The notes: generated from the letters alone by a model not told the origin. A stretch of DNA of 64,000 nt from Streptomyces lanatus (GCF_014655715.1 NZ_BNBM01000003.1:343686-407685), one strand, 5' to 3'. Shown: positions 28,848-38,592, counted from the stretch's first letter. Made by a program: numbers and translations.

Positions 28848-29069
28848 ATGGGCAGCCAAGAGCACGTCTGTCCCGAATGCGGACAGCCCGTCGACACCGT
28901 CGTCAAGCGCCACAAGACGCTGGGCGCCTGGGTCCCCACCTGGGTGGGCGGCCCCTGCAAGAACCCGGACTGCGCGGCGTACGCCGACTCCGAGGAAGGC
29001 GCCGAGCCCGAGGAGAAGCGCGCGGAGAAGCACGAGGAGACCGACACCCCCGCCGCGAAAAAAACCTGA
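28848..29069 (+). CDS. Small zinc-ribbon-like protein
   Basis: A 73-residue protein with two Cys pairs (CPECG at 8-12 and CKNPDC at 37-42), consistent with a zinc ribbon, then an acidic/lysine-rich tail (EEGAEPEEKRAEKHEE). No function is recognised. GAGG precedes the ATG, and it follows the reductase gene by 26 bp, so it may be in the same transcript. Confidence 0.65.
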   Translation: MGSQEHVCPECGQPVDTVVKRHKTLGAWVPTWVGGPCKNPDCAAYADSEEGAEPEEKRAEKHEETDTPAAKKT

Positions 29070-29164
29070 GAACCATGTCGAGAAGCCCGGCCCGGCTCCG
29101 ACGTCCCCTGTGAGAGCCGCCCGACAAGGGTGGCCCGAGCCGACGCAAGCGAAGGAGCGGACTG

Positions 29165-29578
29165 ATGAAGTACCTGGTCATGGTGCAGGGCACGCAGGCG
29201 GACTACGAGGCGATGCAGGGCCGGGGTTCGGAGAGCTCCGTGGCCTGGAGCCAGGAGGACGTCCAGGCGATGTTCGCCTTCATGCAGGCCCTCAACGACG
29301 ACCTCGCCGAGACCGGCGAGATGATCGACGGACAGGGGTTGGCCGAGCCCGCGAAGACCCGCCACGTCACCCTGGGCGACGACGGCAAGGCGGTCATCAC
29401 CGACGGGCCGTACAGCGAGACCAAGGAACTCCTGGCCGGCTACTGGGTCCTGGACTGCGCGAGCCTGGAGCGGGTCACGGAGATCGCCGAGCGCGTGCTC
29501 CAGTGCCCCCAGCCCGCCGGAGCCCCCGTGTACCCGGTCGTGATCCGGCCGATCGACAGCGGCACCGGGGACGTCTGA
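29165..29578 (+). CDS. YciI-family (DGPF) protein paired with an ECF sigma factor
   Basis: A 137-residue YCII-fold protein with the DGPF-type signature TDGPYSETKELLAGYWVLD (about residues 79-97). Such proteins are encoded next to ECF42 sigma factors, as here (5-bp gap), and are thought to act with them, though their reaction is unknown. GAAGGAG precedes the ATG. Confidence 0.85.
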   Translation: MKYLVMVQGTQADYEAMQGRGSESSVAWSQEDVQAMFAFMQALNDDLAETGEMIDGQGLAEPAKTRHVTLGDDGKAVITDGPYSETKELLAGYWVLDCASLERVTEIAERVLQCPQPAGAPVYPVVIRPIDSGTGDV

Positions 29579-29583
29579 GCCGT

Positions 29584-30813
<1,230 letters not shown>

Positions 30814-30822
30814 CCTCGCCCC

Positions 30823-31158
30823 ATGCCTCCCGAACACACGTACATCCTCCACCTCACCGAACGCTCCCTGTGGGACGCGGCCCGCGAGCGCGGCACGTAC
30901 GAGATGTCGACGCGCGGCCGCACCCTCCGGGAGGAGGGCTTCATCCACTGCTCGACCCGCGCCCAGCTCCCGTCCGTGGCCGCCTTCCTGTACGGCTCCT
31001 ACGACGGCACCGACGAACTGGTGGTGCTGGTCGTGGATCCGGCGCGGCTGGATGTGCCGCTGAAGTACGAGGCGCCGAAGCCCGGGGGCGAGGAGTTCCC
31101 GCATGTGTACGGGCCGATTCCGGTGGACGCGGTGGTGGACGTGGAGGCGTGGAGGTGA
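30823..31158 (+). CDS. DUF952 protein
   Basis: A 111-residue protein with the DUF952 layout: YILHLTERSLWDAARERG at the N-terminus, EEGFIHCSTRAQLPSVAAFL in the middle, and FPHVYGPIPVDAVVDVE near the end. Function is unknown; the fold is related to glutathione-transferase-like or ADP-ribose-binding families by some predictions. Its stop overlaps the next gene's start (GTGA). Confidence 0.8.
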   Translation: MPPEHTYILHLTERSLWDAARERGTYEMSTRGRTLREEGFIHCSTRAQLPSVAAFLYGSYDGTDELVVLVVDPARLDVPLKYEAPKPGGEEFPHVYGPIPVDAVVDVEAWR

Positions 31159-31379
31159 GCGGTCGGCGCCGCTTATGGCTGTGGGCCGTGGCCGTGTGGG
31201 TGATGCTCGTGGCCGTCGCGGGCGGGGCGACGCTGTGGCTGCGGGACTCCGCCGAGCCGCCGGGGCCGTATCGCTGGGAGTACGCCAGCCCCAGGCCCTC
31301 GCTGCCCGAGCCGGTGTGCACCGATGCCACGCCCGACGAGAACGGACGGGGAGCCTGCGTCGTCGCGCGGCTGCCCTAG
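31155..31379 (+). CDS. Small single-pass membrane protein
   Basis: A 74-residue protein: an Arg-rich N-terminus, one membrane segment (LWLWAVAVWVMLVAVAGGA) and an outside tail with two cysteines (near VCTDAT and GACVVA). The GTG at 31155 overlaps the upstream stop and has GGAGG 7 nt upstream. Its stop overlaps the stop of the convergent VOC gene by 3 bp. Function unknown. Confidence 0.6.
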   Translation: MSGRRRLWLWAVAVWVMLVAVAGGATLWLRDSAEPPGPYRWEYASPRPSLPEPVCTDATPDENGRGACVVARLP

Positions 31380-32116
31380 GACGCGGGCAGTCCGCCGGTC
31401 TCCGGGTCGCGTCCCGTCAGGCAGTACGTCCCGCCCGCCGGATCCCGCATCACCGTCCAGTGGGCCCCCTGGGCGACGAGGACCGCGCCCAGCTCCTCGT
31501 GCCGGGCGCGGGTCGCCGGGATGTCGGCGCAGGCCAGGTCCAGGTGGGCAGTGACGGGCCGCTCCTCGCCGACGCGCTGGAGCAGGACGCGCACCGGCAG
31601 CCCGTCCGGCGGCCGCAGCACATGGAACTCGGGGAGGGAGCCCGGCGCCGACTGCCAGCCCGCCAACAGCCCGCTCCAGAAGGCGACCTCGGTGTCGTAC
31701 GCGGACGGCGGTACGTCCACGCACACCTGGTCCAGCCGGCTGCCCCGCACCACGGGCGGCCGCACCGACTCCCCGTGCCAGGGCACCGCACAGAACAACT
31801 GCCCGGCGGGGGAGCGCAGTACGGCCCACCCCTCGTGCCCGGCGGCCAGGCCCGCACCGCGCTCCAGTGCCGCCTTCACGAATTCGTCCACGTCGTCCAC
31901 GGCGAAGTCGAGATGCGCCCCGCCGGGGCCCGAGCCGACGCCCTGCGCCTTCACACAGGCGTCCGCCCCGCCGCGCGGCAGCAGGGTCACGAACTCGCCC
32001 TGCTCGCCCCGGAATTCGGACAGCCCGGTGTCGGTCACCGCGGTCCAGAAGGCATGGGCCCTGGCGAAGGAGTCGACGGGGCGGTCGATGAAGGCGTAGG
32101 TCCAGCGGATGCTCAT
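31376..32116 (-). CDS. VOC-family (glyoxalase/bleomycin-resistance fold) protein, two domains
   Basis: A 246-residue protein with two tandem vicinal-oxygen-chelate domains: about 1-115 (GAHLDFAVDDVDEFVKAALE) and about 125-245 (AHLDLACADIPATRARHEEL). Metal ligands of the second domain (His, Glu positions) appear partly replaced, so enzymatic activity is uncertain. The ATG at 32116 starts MSIRWTYAFIDRP; longer in-frame starts are not supported. Confidence 0.78.
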   Translation of the reverse strand: MSIRWTYAFIDRPVDSFARAHAFWTAVTDTGLSEFRGEQGEFVTLLPRGGADACVKAQGVGSGPGGAHLDFAVDDVDEFVKAALERGAGLAAGHEGWAVLRSPAGQLFCAVPWHGESVRPPVVRGSRLDQVCVDVPPSAYDTEVAFWSGLLAGWQSAPGSLPEFHVLRPPDGLPVRVLLQRVGEERPVTAHLDLACADIPATRARHEELGAVLVAQGAHWTVMRDPAGGTYCLTGRDPETGGLPAS

Positions 32117-32284
32117 GGGGTGATCGTAGAACCGCCGGAACGGGCCCGGCCGTAGCCGCCGTACGACGGGCCGAACGGCCCCCACGCTGGCTTTGCAGGA
32201 CCCTTACCAACCGCGCGCCGGCTCCTGGGACGTGCTTTGCCATCAGTTCGCCCCGCATTGGTCCGCGCTTGTTTGCATTGGGGA

Positions 32285-33442
32285 ATGGACCACATCACGT
32301 TCCTGGTGGCGGTCGTCATCGTGACGGCCCTCGCCTTCGACTTCACCAACGGATTCCACGACACGGCGAACGCGATGGCGACCTCCATCGCCACGGGGGC
32401 CCTCAAACCGAGGACGGCCGTGCTCATCAGCGGCGTCCTGAACGTCGTCGGCGCCTTCCTGTCCACCGAGGTCGCCAAGACGATCTCCGGCGGCATCGTG
32501 GACGACGCACTCGTCACACCGGGCATGATCTTCGCGGGGCTCGTGGGGGCGATCCTGTGGAATCTGCTCACCTGGCTGGTGGGGCTGCCGTCCAGTTCGT
32601 CGCACGCGCTGTTCGGCGGGCTCATCGGGGCCGTCTGGGTCGGTGCGGGGGAGCACGGCGTGCACTTCGACAAGGTTGTCGAGAAGGTGCTCATCCCGGC
32701 GGTGGCCTCGCCGATCGTCGCGGGAGTCGCGGCGCTGCTGGCCACCTACCTGGCCTACAAGCTCACCGCCCGCGCCCGCAGCCGGTCCGTCACCAAGGGC
32801 TTCCGGGTCGGGCAGATCGCCTCGGCCTCGCTGGTCTCCCTCGCCCATGGCACCAATGACGCGCAGAAGACGATGGGCGTCATCACCCTGACCCTGATCT
32901 CGGCCGGCGCCCTCGGCCATGACGCGGGCCCGCCCCCGTGGGTGATCGCCTCCGCCGGTCTCGCCATCGGCCTCGGCACCTACCTCGGCGGCTGGCGCAT
33001 CATCCGCACCATGGGCAGGGGCCTCACCGAGATCCAGTCCCCGCAGGGATTCGCCGCCGAGACGGCCTCCACCACGGTGATCCTCACGTCGGCCCACCTG
33101 GGCTTCGCCCTGTCCACCACCCAGGTCGCCTCCGGCAGCATCCTCGGCGCCGGACTCGGCCGCCGGCTCGCCGAGGTCCGCTGGGGCGTGGCCGGACGCA
33201 TGGTCATGGCCTGGCTGATCACCCTGCCCGCCGCCGCGCTGGTCGGCGGTGTCTCGGCGAGCGTGGTCAAGCACGGCGGCAACCTCGGCACGGCCGTGGT
33301 GGCCCTGGTCGGTGCCGCCGTCGCCGCCGGCATCGTCTTCGTCTCGCGCCGCAACCCGGTGTCCGCGCACAACGTCAACGACACCCACGAGGTCACGGTC
33401 CGCGACACGGAGCCGAAGACGCCGGTCGGCACGGCCGCCTGA
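32285..33442 (+). CDS. pitH2: Low-affinity inorganic phosphate transporter, Pit family
   Basis: A 385-residue PiT permease. Both copies of the family signature are present: FDFTNGFHDTANAMATSIAT (about 18-37) and SLAHGTNDAQKTMGVI (about 185-200). About 10 membrane segments. It imports phosphate as a metal-phosphate complex driven by protons. The following small membrane gene is the usual partner of pitH2 in streptomycetes. PhoP control of pitH2 is known in S. coelicolor, but I could not read a clear PHO box here. Confidence 0.88.
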   Translation: MDHITFLVAVVIVTALAFDFTNGFHDTANAMATSIATGALKPRTAVLISGVLNVVGAFLSTEVAKTISGGIVDDALVTPGMIFAGLVGAILWNLLTWLVGLPSSSSHALFGGLIGAVWVGAGEHGVHFDKVVEKVLIPAVASPIVAGVAALLATYLAYKLTARARSRSVTKGFRVGQIASASLVSLAHGTNDAQKTMGVITLTLISAGALGHDAGPPPWVIASAGLAIGLGTYLGGWRIIRTMGRGLTEIQSPQGFAAETASTTVILTSAHLGFALSTTQVASGSILGAGLGRRLAEVRWGVAGRMVMAWLITLPAAALVGGVSASVVKHGGNLGTAVVALVGAAVAAGIVFVSRRNPVSAHNVNDTHEVTVRDTEPKTPVGTAA

Positions 33443-33477
33443 GACAACGTCATCTGAGACAAGGGGAGTTCCCACAC

Positions 33478-33711
33478 ATGAGCCTCGACTGGACCGCTCT
33501 CGGCCAGGTCGCCGCGGTGAGCCTCGCCGTCACCGTGGCCGTGGTCGCCGTCTTCGCCCTCGGCGTGCTGGGCCTGGCCCGCCACGAAGGGGCGCGCGAG
33601 GAGGGCGGCGGCACCTCCACCATCGGCCTCGCCCAGGCCGGGCTGTGCTTCGTGGCCTGCGCGGCGGTGGTGGCGTACGGGATCTATCTGATCGTGCCGC
33701 AGTTCCACTGA
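33478..33711 (+). CDS. Small membrane protein downstream of the phosphate transporter
   Basis: A 77-residue protein with two hydrophobic segments (VAAVSLAVTVAVVAVFALGV and LCFVACAAVVAYGIYLIV) separated by a charged loop. It begins 35 bp after pitH2, after an AAGGGGAG ribosome-binding site, and is probably cotranscribed. Function unknown; possibly an accessory of the transporter. Confidence 0.75.
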   Translation: MSLDWTALGQVAAVSLAVTVAVVAVFALGVLGLARHEGAREEGGGTSTIGLAQAGLCFVACAAVVAYGIYLIVPQFH

Positions 33712-33738
33712 TCGTGCCCTGAGGCGGAGGAGGCCCGC

Positions 33739-35202
33739 TCAGGTCCCCTCCGCCGGCCCGACCCGCTCGTACACCGTCACCCGCCGCCCCCGCACCCGCA
33801 CATCCGTCACGACCCTGAAGTGCTCCTCCAGTACGGCCGTCTTGGCCCTGTCCCGCTGCGCCGTCACCGCCCGCGCCACCTCGGGCACATCGGTGACCAG
33901 CAGTATCCGCCGCTGCGCCAGCATCGCGGCCCGTATCCGCTCCGGGGCGGTCTCCTCGCCCTTCAACGTCCCCGACGCCACGGGGCTCTTCGCCAGCGCT
34001 ATGTCCCGCAGCCCCGCGAAGTCACCGGGGGAGACCAGCGCGGTGTCACGCCGGGCCGCCGGGACGAAGACCACCGCGTCCCCGGCCTCCTTCAGCCGCC
34101 GTACGTCCGCCGCGACGGCCAGGACATCGTCCACCCGGCTCTGGGGGGAACGCTTGGCCAGCGACTGCGGCAACAGCGCCACGACCGCCACGCCGACCAT
34201 GACGGGGACCAGCCATGTCGACGCCCGCGGGAAGCGGGGTCCGGCCACCCGCACCGCCGTTCCCAGCGCGGTGCCGATGAGCAGGGCGAGGCCCAGCAGG
34301 CCGAACAGGACGTAGCGGTCCAGGAACAGCGGCCGTACGAGGGAGAGCCCGAGCAGGCCGAGCTGCGGCACCGCGAGCAGCGGCAGCCCCACGGCGGCGA
34401 CCGACAGCCGTCCCGCGCGCGGACGGTCGAGCAGGGCGCAGAGGCCGCCGATCGCCAGCAGCACCGTGGGCCCGATCAGCATGTGCCAGGTCAACGGCGG
34501 TATCCAGGAGACCTGTTCGGACTGGCTCCGGCTGAACAGGATCAACGGCAGTACGGCGGCCACGGCGGCCGTCGCGGCCACGGCCCAGCGCATCCCGGTC
34601 CGCCGTCCGGCCCGGGTCCACAACAGGGTCGCCAGATGCGCGGGCAGGATCAGCAGCGACAGCCAGTTCAGCAGCCCGCACACCGCGACCGTGCCGGCGT
34701 AGGCGATCCAGTGCGCGCGCCCTTCCAAGGCGGTCACCAGCAGCAGCGTCGAGAGACCGGCCCCGGCCGCGATCAGCGCGTACGGCCGCCCCTCCTGGAG
34801 ATGGAACTGCACCGCCGGAAGCAGCCCGAGCGTCAGCCCCGCCGCCAGGCCCGCCCAGCGTCCGGCCAGCCGACGGCCGATCTCGGTGACACAGACCGCC
34901 GCCACCGCCATGGTCAGCACGGAGGGCAGCCGCAGGGTGGTCGTGCCGGGACCGAAGCACTCGAAGACGGCGTGCATCAGCAGGTAGTAGAGGCCGTGTA
35001 CGGCGTCGACCTGGCCCAGCATGTGCCAGATCTCCCCGGTGGAGCGCTCCGCGACCTGCCAGGTCGCGGCCTCGTCCCGCCACACACTGTGCTGCCGGGA
35101 CAGGCCCCACAGACCGAGGGCGACGGTCCAGAGGAAGGGGACGAGGAGCAGGAGTGCCGTTCTCGGGCAACGCGAATTCGGCCGTATCGGGGCTGAGTTC
35201 AC
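33739..35202 (-). CDS. Glycosyltransferase family 39-like membrane mannosyltransferase
   Basis: A 487-residue polytopic protein with about 11 membrane segments. After the first segment comes the catalytic-loop signature VWRDEAATWQVAERS with the Asp-Glu pair of polyprenyl-phosphate-dependent GT-C enzymes. The C-terminal soluble part (from about 350) is likely extracellular. Substrate is likely a polyprenyl-phosphate sugar, target unknown. The GTG at 35202 is chosen because GGAGAG lies 7 nt upstream. It lies immediately next to the old sodN terminator, before the integrated element. Confidence 0.78.
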   Translation of the reverse strand: MNSAPIRPNSRCPRTALLLLVPFLWTVALGLWGLSRQHSVWRDEAATWQVAERSTGEIWHMLGQVDAVHGLYYLLMHAVFECFGPGTTTLRLPSVLTMAVAAVCVTEIGRRLAGRWAGLAAGLTLGLLPAVQFHLQEGRPYALIAAGAGLSTLLLVTALEGRAHWIAYAGTVAVCGLLNWLSLLILPAHLATLLWTRAGRRTGMRWAVAATAAVAAVLPLILFSRSQSEQVSWIPPLTWHMLIGPTVLLAIGGLCALLDRPRAGRLSVAAVGLPLLAVPQLGLLGLSLVRPLFLDRYVLFGLLGLALLIGTALGTAVRVAGPRFPRASTWLVPVMVGVAVVALLPQSLAKRSPQSRVDDVLAVAADVRRLKEAGDAVVFVPAARRDTALVSPGDFAGLRDIALAKSPVASGTLKGEETAPERIRAAMLAQRRILLVTDVPEVARAVTAQRDRAKTAVLEEHFRVVTDVRVRGRRVTVYERVGPAEGT

Positions 35203-35375
35203 GCGGGGGCTCTCCGGGGATCGACGGGTTCGGCCTTCCGTTCGCGGCAGGGGCCGGCCGCCGGGGGCATGACAAAAATACGGGGCGGCGACGATCCATG
35301 GCCACCTCGCAGCGCGTGAAGACAATCACCGAGAATTCACGGAACCGTAAGGTCCGGAAATCCCGTCCGCACACG

Positions 35376-35457
35376 CCGAAGGGGCCCGACCGGAGAACCG
35401 GTCGGACCCCTTCAGGAGGCCGAAGAGCCTTGAGTGAAGCCAAAGGGCCTTGAGTCA
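35376..35457 (-). ncRNA. Displaced sodN 3' UTR, probable s-SodF RNA source
   Basis: On the minus strand this runs from the ancestral sodN stop (TGA 35457-35455) to its terminator, about 80 nt. In S. coelicolor a stable RNA of about 90 nt, s-SodF, is processed from the sodN 3' UTR and pairs with the start region of the Fe-SOD mRNA sodF. Here the segment includes CTCTTCGGCCTCCTGAAG, whose complement CTTCAGGAGGCCGAAGAG contains a perfect AGGAGG ribosome-binding site, as such a target would. Length, position and this anti-ribosome-binding-site block support the call; expression in its present location is unproven. Confidence 0.55.
35379..35412. terminator. Original sodN terminator, now separated from sodN
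   Basis: A 15-bp stem with one mismatch: AAGGGGCCCGACCGG at 35379-35393, loop AGAA, then CCGGTCGGACCCCTT at 35398-35412. On the minus strand it stands about 45 bp after the TGA of the displaced sodN end at attL. Before the element entered it would have ended the sodN transcript. Confidence 0.85.
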
Positions 35458-35476
35458 GGCCTTCTTGGTCTCCTAG
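35455..35476. repeat. attL of the integrative element
   Basis: TCAGGCCTTCTTGGTCTCCTAG; it matches attR (51794-51815) in 20 of 22 positions with an identical 15-bp core, GCCTTCTTGGTCTCC at 35459-35473. On the minus strand it reads GAG ACC AAG AAG GCC TGA, the last codons of sodN. Confidence 0.9.
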
Positions 35477-35485
35477 TAATGGGGC

Positions 35486-35529
35486 GGGTCGGTGACCTGC
35501 AGGGATCTTTCCTGCGGGTTGCTGACCTG
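35486..35529. repeat. Direct repeats next to attL, candidate integrase arm sites
   Basis: GGGTCGGTGACCTG at 35486-35499 and GGGTTGCTGACCTG at 35516-35529 match in 12 of 14 positions, 30 bp apart, just inside attL. Arm-type sites for integrase or excisionase are expected here. No copy was recognised beside attR, so the role is a guess. Confidence 0.4.
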
Positions 35530-35830
35530 GTCTTTTGGCGATTGGTGGCGATGGGGTGCGACGGTCGTTAGCGGGTGTCCTGCGGACTGTGTGCGGACTG
35601 CTTGGCCTGCGCGAGCAGGACCCCCGCTGGGGCGGGCGTCCCCTGGAGCACGGTGTCAGCCGGGGCGCCATCCGCACCGCCGTCGCCGACCTCGTGAGCA
35701 GGCGCACCGCGGCCGGGCGGGCCTTGCGCTGTGCCGGGACCGCAGAAGTCCCCAGGGTGCCGTCCAAGGGCCGGCAGTCATCACGCCGGCGTGAGACAGG
35801 GCTCCGGCGTTGAGTGCCTTGGTGAGGCAG

Positions 35831-36034
35831 CCGGATCGCCTGGGAGATGGCGGCCTTGGCCATCTTTGGTGCGTCGAATACGGCGATGAGGTCCCGATAG
35901 TCGCGCCAGTGCGTCATCTTGCGGTCCCTGACGGTCACGACGGAGACGAAGCGGTTGTCGTAGGGCCGTCCCGTCACCGCCGACGTGCCGTGGACTTCGT
36001 ACTCCGGGCTCGACCGCATCCTCGGGTTCTCCAC
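35831..36034 (-). pseudogene. Remnant of an NTF2/SnoaL-like protein gene
   Basis: About 50 residues of clear SnoaL-like sequence (MRSSPEYEVHGTSAVTGRPY, DNRFVSVVTVRDRKMTHWRD, YRDLIAVFD) form the C-terminal part of a typical 130-residue NTF2-fold protein. The N-terminal half is absent in all frames upstream, and downstream the frame drifts into non-homologous sequence. It is therefore a truncated fragment left in the element near attL. Confidence 0.65.
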
Positions 36035-36295
36035 CGTGAGCGGCGAGCAGCGCCCGCATCTTCAGTTCGGTGACGCTGTCAGCGAGGACCCGCAGAGCAC
36101 CGCGCAGAATCCTCGGCCTGATCGCTCAGGCCGAGGCCGCGTCGACTGATACCAAGCTGCGCACCCTGCATCCGGATTGGGGCGACGCCCGCGTAACGAG
36201 GTCGTGCGCATCCACGCAGAGACCGACGCAGCCGTACCCGACCCCACCTAACGCCCCGTTCCTAAACACCAACTCCGAGGGCATGATGAGCCGTT
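36035..36295. other. Intergenic stretch, no gene seen
   Basis: About 260 bp after the NTF2-like remnant. Short open frames exist on both strands but none has plausible content. Base composition becomes less GC-rich towards 36300, as in the following genes of the element. Confidence 0.5.
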
Positions 36296-37099
36296 GTGAA
36301 AGAATTGGTGATCGCGCTCGTGGCAGCGGTGTTCGGGTTGGCCGGAACCGTGATGGGTGCCGTCATCGCAGCACGCTCAACCAGAATCGGCGCCGAAAAG
36401 AACGCTGAGAGCGTGAGGCGACAGGTACAGGACCAAGGTGCCGTTGAGCATGGCCATTGGCTGAGGCAACAACGGCTCAGTACATATGAGGGCTTCCTCG
36501 AAGCGTGGGACGACTGCTTGCGCATCACACAAGCGTCTGGAGACGGGCACGAGCCCGACTCAACGGGCCTCGATGATCTGAGAGGGGCCGCAGGCCGTAT
36601 GGCGGAACGCGCACGGCGCATAGCCCTCTTGGGGCCGGAGGAAGTTACACACGCGGCTGAGGAACTGACCGCGACGATGCAGGAAGACGTAGAGGTCTCC
36701 ACCCGGTTCATCGAAGCAGCCCAAGCCGCGACAGCGGCGGTCGACGGCCGCCCGGTTGCCCTCGACGCCATGACCGAGGCAACAGAGGAATACAGGCAGC
36801 GCACGGGGCAACTTGCTGAGCTCATACAGGCCGCACGTGATCAGGGACGAGATCTACGAGACCTCGATGGTCACCCCCTGTTGCGCGAAGTAATGCTGAG
36901 CATGGAGCAGTACGGGCAAGCTTCCGCAGAGGCGCAGGGAGCACTGTTGGAGAATTTCGAGCGGCTGTCCGCAACCATGGACGAGGCATCCACAATGGTT
37001 GATGTACTCAAGCGCAACAAGGAAGCACGGGAACTCAGCCGGGAACGCTTCACGAGCGCGGTACGAAAGGCGCTAGGCACCCCGCCTCTGCCCGAGTAG
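36296..37099 (+). CDS. Membrane-anchored hypothetical protein with coiled coil
   Basis: A 267-residue protein with one N-terminal membrane segment (LVIALVAAVFGLAGTVMGAV) and a long helical, charge-rich cytoplasmic body with heptad-like stretches. No family is recognised. The GTG start has no good ribosome-binding site. Codon choice is less GC-biased than in the chromosomal genes, in keeping with the mobile element. A shorter relative in build and topology follows at 37353. Confidence 0.6.
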   Translation: MKELVIALVAAVFGLAGTVMGAVIAARSTRIGAEKNAESVRRQVQDQGAVEHGHWLRQQRLSTYEGFLEAWDDCLRITQASGDGHEPDSTGLDDLRGAAGRMAERARRIALLGPEEVTHAAEELTATMQEDVEVSTRFIEAAQAATAAVDGRPVALDAMTEATEEYRQRTGQLAELIQAARDQGRDLRDLDGHPLLREVMLSMEQYGQASAEAQGALLENFERLSATMDEASTMVDVLKRNKEARELSRERFTSAVRKALGTPPLPE

Positions 37100-37129
37100 C
37101 GATTTTGAACGGGGGTGAGCGGTGCCCGT

Positions 37130-37340
37130 CTCCCCCGAACTGACCGAAGATCTCACCGCGCGGGTGGTCAGCTCCATGAAGTCGACGCCGAGTACCTAGG
37201 CCAGACTGTCGATGACGTCCAGGCCCGGGGCGTTGACTTGCGACTCCCAGCGGGAGACAGCGGCGACGCTTCGGCCGACCTTCTCGCCGAGGTCGGTCTG
37301 ACTGAGCCCACGCTCACGCCGAATCTGGCGCAGCGCGCCC
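37130..37340 (-). pseudogene. Broken XRE-type helix-turn-helix gene
   Basis: The minus strand encodes ALRQIRRERGLSQTDLGEKV followed by GRSVAAVSRWESQVNAPGLD, a clear Cro/C1-type helix-turn-helix. Just after VIDSLA an in-frame TAG (37198-37196) interrupts it, with VLGVDFMELTTRAV continuing in the same frame. A stop also lies immediately upstream of ALRQI and no start codon is available, so the gene is decayed at both ends. Confidence 0.75.
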
Positions 37341-37352
37341 TACGCTCCCGAT

Positions 37353-37922
37353 ATGGCACTGGAACCCTGGGAAGCCACCCTCATAGCCGCGTCCGTCGGC
37401 GCTGTGGCTTCAACATCCGCCGTACTCCTCACGCACCTGCTGACCCGCGCCCGCGACCGTCGGCACAAGAGGTGGGATCGCCGTATGGACACATACGTCG
37501 AGTTGCTGAAGTCGCGTCGGGCCATGGGGTCCGCCCGTCGAGACTTCCTCGCCAAACGAACCACACCGTCCCAAGTCTTCGACGCAGGGGAGGAACTCAA
37601 GGATCTCGGCCCACTCCGAGCGCAGCTCTCGATGTTCGGCTCAACCGCCGTCCAGGCGCTGGATGACCTGGCACTGGTCGGGTTCACACAATGGATGAAG
37701 GCCGTCAGCGAGTGGCGTGACTTCGACAGCATGGCTCGCGCTGACCCCGAGTCAGCTCGGAGAGCCGAAGAGAAGTTGGAGCAGATCAAGACGCTGAGCG
37801 AAAACGCCGACCTGATCGAGAAGCGTATGACCGAGGCGATCCTTGCCGAGGCAGATTTCAAGGTGCCGTTCGAGTTGGAGCGGTGGCGGAGACCCTTCCG
37901 GAGGGACGCCGTCAAGCGCTGA
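37353..37922 (+). CDS. Membrane-anchored hypothetical protein
   Basis: A 189-residue protein with one N-terminal membrane segment (ATLIAASVGAVASTSAVLLT), then a basic stretch (RARDRRHKRWDRR) and an alpha-helical cytoplasmic domain. Same topology as the protein at 36296, but no obvious sequence repeat between them. No function is recognised; possibly an accessory of element maintenance or surface exclusion. Confidence 0.6.
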   Translation: MALEPWEATLIAASVGAVASTSAVLLTHLLTRARDRRHKRWDRRMDTYVELLKSRRAMGSARRDFLAKRTTPSQVFDAGEELKDLGPLRAQLSMFGSTAVQALDDLALVGFTQWMKAVSEWRDFDSMARADPESARRAEEKLEQIKTLSENADLIEKRMTEAILAEADFKVPFELERWRRPFRRDAVKR

Positions 37923-38385
37923 GGCTCAACGCGGGTTCAAGGCACATCGGGCCGCGTTGATGACGGTGTGGGCGTCCGGCCGTAGCGGCCCGGGGGTACC
38001 CCACGGAGAGCCTCGCCCCAGGTGACCCGTCAACGCGGTCCGGCTCCGGTACAGTTGCTTGTGCCGCGAGCGGAGTGCCCGACACCTCCGTGAAGTTGAG
38101 TAGCTGGCCGTCCTTAGTTGATGGACCAGCTCGGACTGAATCGCAGGTCGTAAAATTGGGCCGCAGAAACGTCCGCGATCCCGAGCAAGCTTCCTCGGGA
38201 CGTCATGCCAAGAACAAGGCGCACAGAGGCGCAGAGTAAGAGGGTGAAGGCTTCCTAAGTAAGCCTTGGTAAGGCACCGAGAGCCAGACGTCGGCACGGC
38301 CTCAGCAAGACCACACGTACATCACGTGGTGGTCGGCTGAGGGCTGAGTGCCGGAGGTTCGACCACCAGAAAGGTAGTCGAACCG
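37923..38385. other. 463-bp non-coding stretch within the element
   Basis: No convincing gene in any frame. A small inverted repeat, AAGGCTT (38247-38253) with AAGCCTT (38261-38267), is present. A/T content is higher than average. It could hold promoters for 38386 or a small RNA, but I see no decisive signal. Confidence 0.5.
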
Positions 38386-38583
38386 TTGAACCTCTCTCTC
38401 GGTGTCAGGGCGCTGATCGTCGTCATCTGCGTCCTGATCTCCGCCATCGTCGGCATCCTGGCGGGCCTGCTTAAACACACCCCCGCGACTCCGAAGGCAC
38501 CGGCCATCCTCTACGGCGGGGGCGTGTTCGGGGGGTCTCTGACCCTGTGCCTGCTCGTGATGTCTGCGCTCGGCGTGCTGTGA
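38386..38583 (+). CDS. Small two-helix membrane protein
   Basis: A 65-residue protein with two hydrophobic segments (ALIVVICVLISAIVGILAGL and FGGSLTLCLLVMSALGVL) and a short loop. The TTG start follows GAAAGG. A stem-loop (GCCCCGGAGACC / GGTGGCCTCCGGGGC) lies after the stop at about 38593-38620 and looks like a terminator, which supports a real gene. Confidence 0.55.
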   Translation: MNLSLGVRALIVVICVLISAIVGILAGLLKHTPATPKAPAILYGGGVFGGSLTLCLLVMSALGVL

Positions 38584-38592
38584 ACCTGCGGA

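Noticed and set aside
32230..32284. A possible PHO box upstream of the phosphate transporter
   Set aside because: GTTCGCC and GGTCCGC-like units are present but do not form convincing 11-bp direct repeats of GTTCACC type.
34046..35325. A long minus-strand frame in another phase across the GT39-like gene, running from the NTF2-like remnant
   Set aside because: Only its first 50 residues (35.8-36.0 kb) are meaningful; the remainder is a shadow of the mannosyltransferase.
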